The notes under the pieces were generated by a model. That model was given only the letters and a program-made list of their open reading frames with translations. It was not told the DNA's origin and ran no database searches. From contig WPIO01000009.1 in the NCBI GenBank assembly GCA_009760855.2, positions 4,745,001 through 4,809,000 of the forward strand: 64,000 bases of DNA, in the 5' to 3' direction. Positions 62,406 through 64,000 of the stretch are shown here, piece after piece. Each line of letters opens with the position of its first letter. Positions within the stretch are counted from its first letter, which is position 1. The position numbers and the translations under genes are program-made. Origin of the DNA: Cristatella mucedo (taxonomy: Eukaryota; Bryozoa; Phylactolaemata; Cristatellidae).

Positions 62406-63234
62406 GCATGGCAGCCAGGCAGCTCTGTCTCCAGTCGGCCTGCACCAGCCCTACTAGTCTATAAATGGTGTGCCGTTGTCTCCGTAGATAATTGCAAACT
62501 GTTCTCCTTCACCAGCCATCCTTTGAATCATCATACGCCCTTACCTTCATTTGCTTAGCGCTGCTGTAACTTCATATCACGAATTTTTATGCATGCCCCA
62601 TCTGATTTCCCACACATCCACTGGGCATCACTCAAGCTAGGCCACAGTCGGCCAACGCTAAACTCGGTAGGCCTGAGAGCGACCTCATTTTGGTGACAGT
62701 CCCAATGCCTGAAAGCCACCACCCACAAATCCTAATGACCGAACAGATCGTGCATGGCCTTAGCGGTCACTCTCGATGTGCCCTTAAAAATGGCACACTT
62801 TTGAGCTGGACGTTGGAAAACCAAAGGGTACATTCAATTGTTTTTGGTTTAGAACGTTCAGGTCTATTGCATTGAGCTGATAAATAATGCCAAAAATGCA
62901 GCAACCACAAGCCGATAATGAGCACAGCCACAGCTAAAGGCTGCTGAGTTCAGGTGGCATGCACAATCCTGCACAAGCTCACAACGGAGGCTTCGTTACA
63001 TTCTATTTTCGCAGTGATTTAAAAGACTTGAACTGCGCCGCGTAAGATCAGCTTCAAGTCCCCTCCAAAAAGCTGTGTCAAGAAACTGCTTATTTTCCCT
63101 CAATAGCCGAAAAGTCCCGGCGCACAGTAAGCAGGGAAACGCCCCCCACAGCTCTTACGTGAGTTCGCATGATTCAATAACAGCCGGGTCAGGAAACTAC
63201 CCGTTATTAGTGTTGCTCGGATTGGTAATATGAT

Positions 63235-63475
63235 GTATCTCCCTCCGCACGTAACTACACAAAGCCACAAAGACTAAGTGGGTGTTATACATTAGAGTTT
63301 TACATGGCGCATTCAAAGCCTAAGCGGCATTCGGTACGCACGCAGTAGCCTTTATCTCACCAACAAATAGAAAGTGAGAAGCTGTATCAGGAGGGCTGCT
63401 GAGTTAGTGAGTAGCATGGAAATAGCAGCACGGCCGGCTGGAAAGAATTACCACAGTCGGCAGCAGTAGAGTAGA
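63235..63475 (-). mobile_element. LINE-B 3' end
   Basis: The reverse complement carries CTTAGTCTTTGTGGCTTTGT, TGCGTACCGAATGCCGCTTA and GATAAAGGCTAC. Confidence 0.75.
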
Positions 63476-63619
63476 AACCTGCTACGTGAAATGCACTCCA
63501 ACCCATCTGGGCTATTGAGATGCTCAAAACACGATATACAAACATGTAAAAAAAAATCAAAGACTCGGCATGCACGTTTTTCGGAATAACTGTGTCCCAA
63601 AAACGACGGAGTTTGCAAT

Positions 63620-64000
63620 CAGGTACTTACAGCTGGTCCAAAACTCTGCAGCTAGGCTTGTCTGTCATGAACGTTGCAGTTACCACATCACACCACTTCT
63701 CGCCGATCTCCACAGGCTCCCAATCAAGCAGCGCATCGACTTTAAATCTGTCACTTACTTTTGGGTCCCTTCATTCTCTGGCTCCAGCCTACTTATCAGA
63801 ACTGCTCCCCCACCAGGCGAAGAATCGTACAACCTGCTGTTCTGACTCGAATCGTTTAGCTACACCTCTTACGTACTTTAAATCCTTTAAAGACCGTGCT
63901 TTTAGTTCTTATGCTCCCAAAGCCAGGATCTCTCTACCGACGCACGTCACAAAGTCACCTAACATGACGAAATATAAAAATAAGCTTAAAACGCACCTGT
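63620..64000 (+). mobile_element. LINE-A2 C-terminal region, runs off the window
   Basis: It encodes YLQLVQNSAARLVCHERCSY then LLADLHRLPIKQRIDF, with a frameshift near 63745. It continues to position 64000 in the segment that precedes the 3' UTR. Confidence 0.85.

Larger units (their letters stand above)
61372..63234. other. Upstream of MRPS5; first exon not located
   Basis: The missing first exon should lie here or beyond the window. Several frames exist at 61.4-61.6 kb but none has both a Met start and a donor in phase 1. A fold-back-related fragment (61745-61890) and a pyrimidine-rich repeat are also present. Confidence 0.45.

Overview
This window reads as nuclear DNA of an animal, most likely a marine invertebrate. 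It has GT-AG introns with conserved phases, two host genes broken into small exons, tRNA-derived SINEs, CR1/L2-like non-LTR retrotransposons, an LTR element and many microsatellites. The phylum cannot be fixed from sequence alone. No rRNA, canonical tRNA, CRISPR or prokaryotic operon is visible.

Two protein-coding genes are well supported, both on the minus strand. (1) About 12,960 down to 175: the 5' seven exons of an F-box/WD40-repeat protein, presumably an SCF ubiquitin-ligase substrate receptor. The start codon, F-box and five complete WD repeats are present; the gene runs off the left edge. (2) 61,371 down to 53,925: nine exons of mitochondrial ribosomal protein S5 (MRPS5), with all junction phases agreeing, a stop codon and a poly(A) signal. 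Its first, presumably targeting-peptide, exon was not found.

The rest is mostly repeats. LINE family A (CR1/L2-like RT, about 20 mostly 5'-truncated copies) and SINE family 1 (about 10 copies) end in the same hairpin-forming 3' tail, the signature of a LINE-SINE partnership. LINE family B and SINE family 2 are additional older families. A 952-bp fold-back element (7,284-8,235) sits inside a dead LINE with a 4-bp target duplication. A 1.78-kb non-autonomous LTR element (36,047-37,828) has 290-bp LTRs, TGTRGT...ACCACA ends and a 5-bp target duplication.

The most striking structure is a tandem array at 24,065-35,391: 3.9 nearly identical head-to-tail copies of a 2.88-kb unit. Each unit holds a LINE-A 3' fragment, an older internal duplication, and a broken reading frame for an unrecognised coiled-coil-like protein. 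The main lesions are shared by all copies, so the frame was dead before amplification. Other curiosities are a 78-bp CpG-rich tandem repeat, a 10-bp repeat that reads as the same peptide in all three frames, a perfect 23-bp-stem hairpin, and long (CT)n tracts in three MRPS5 introns.
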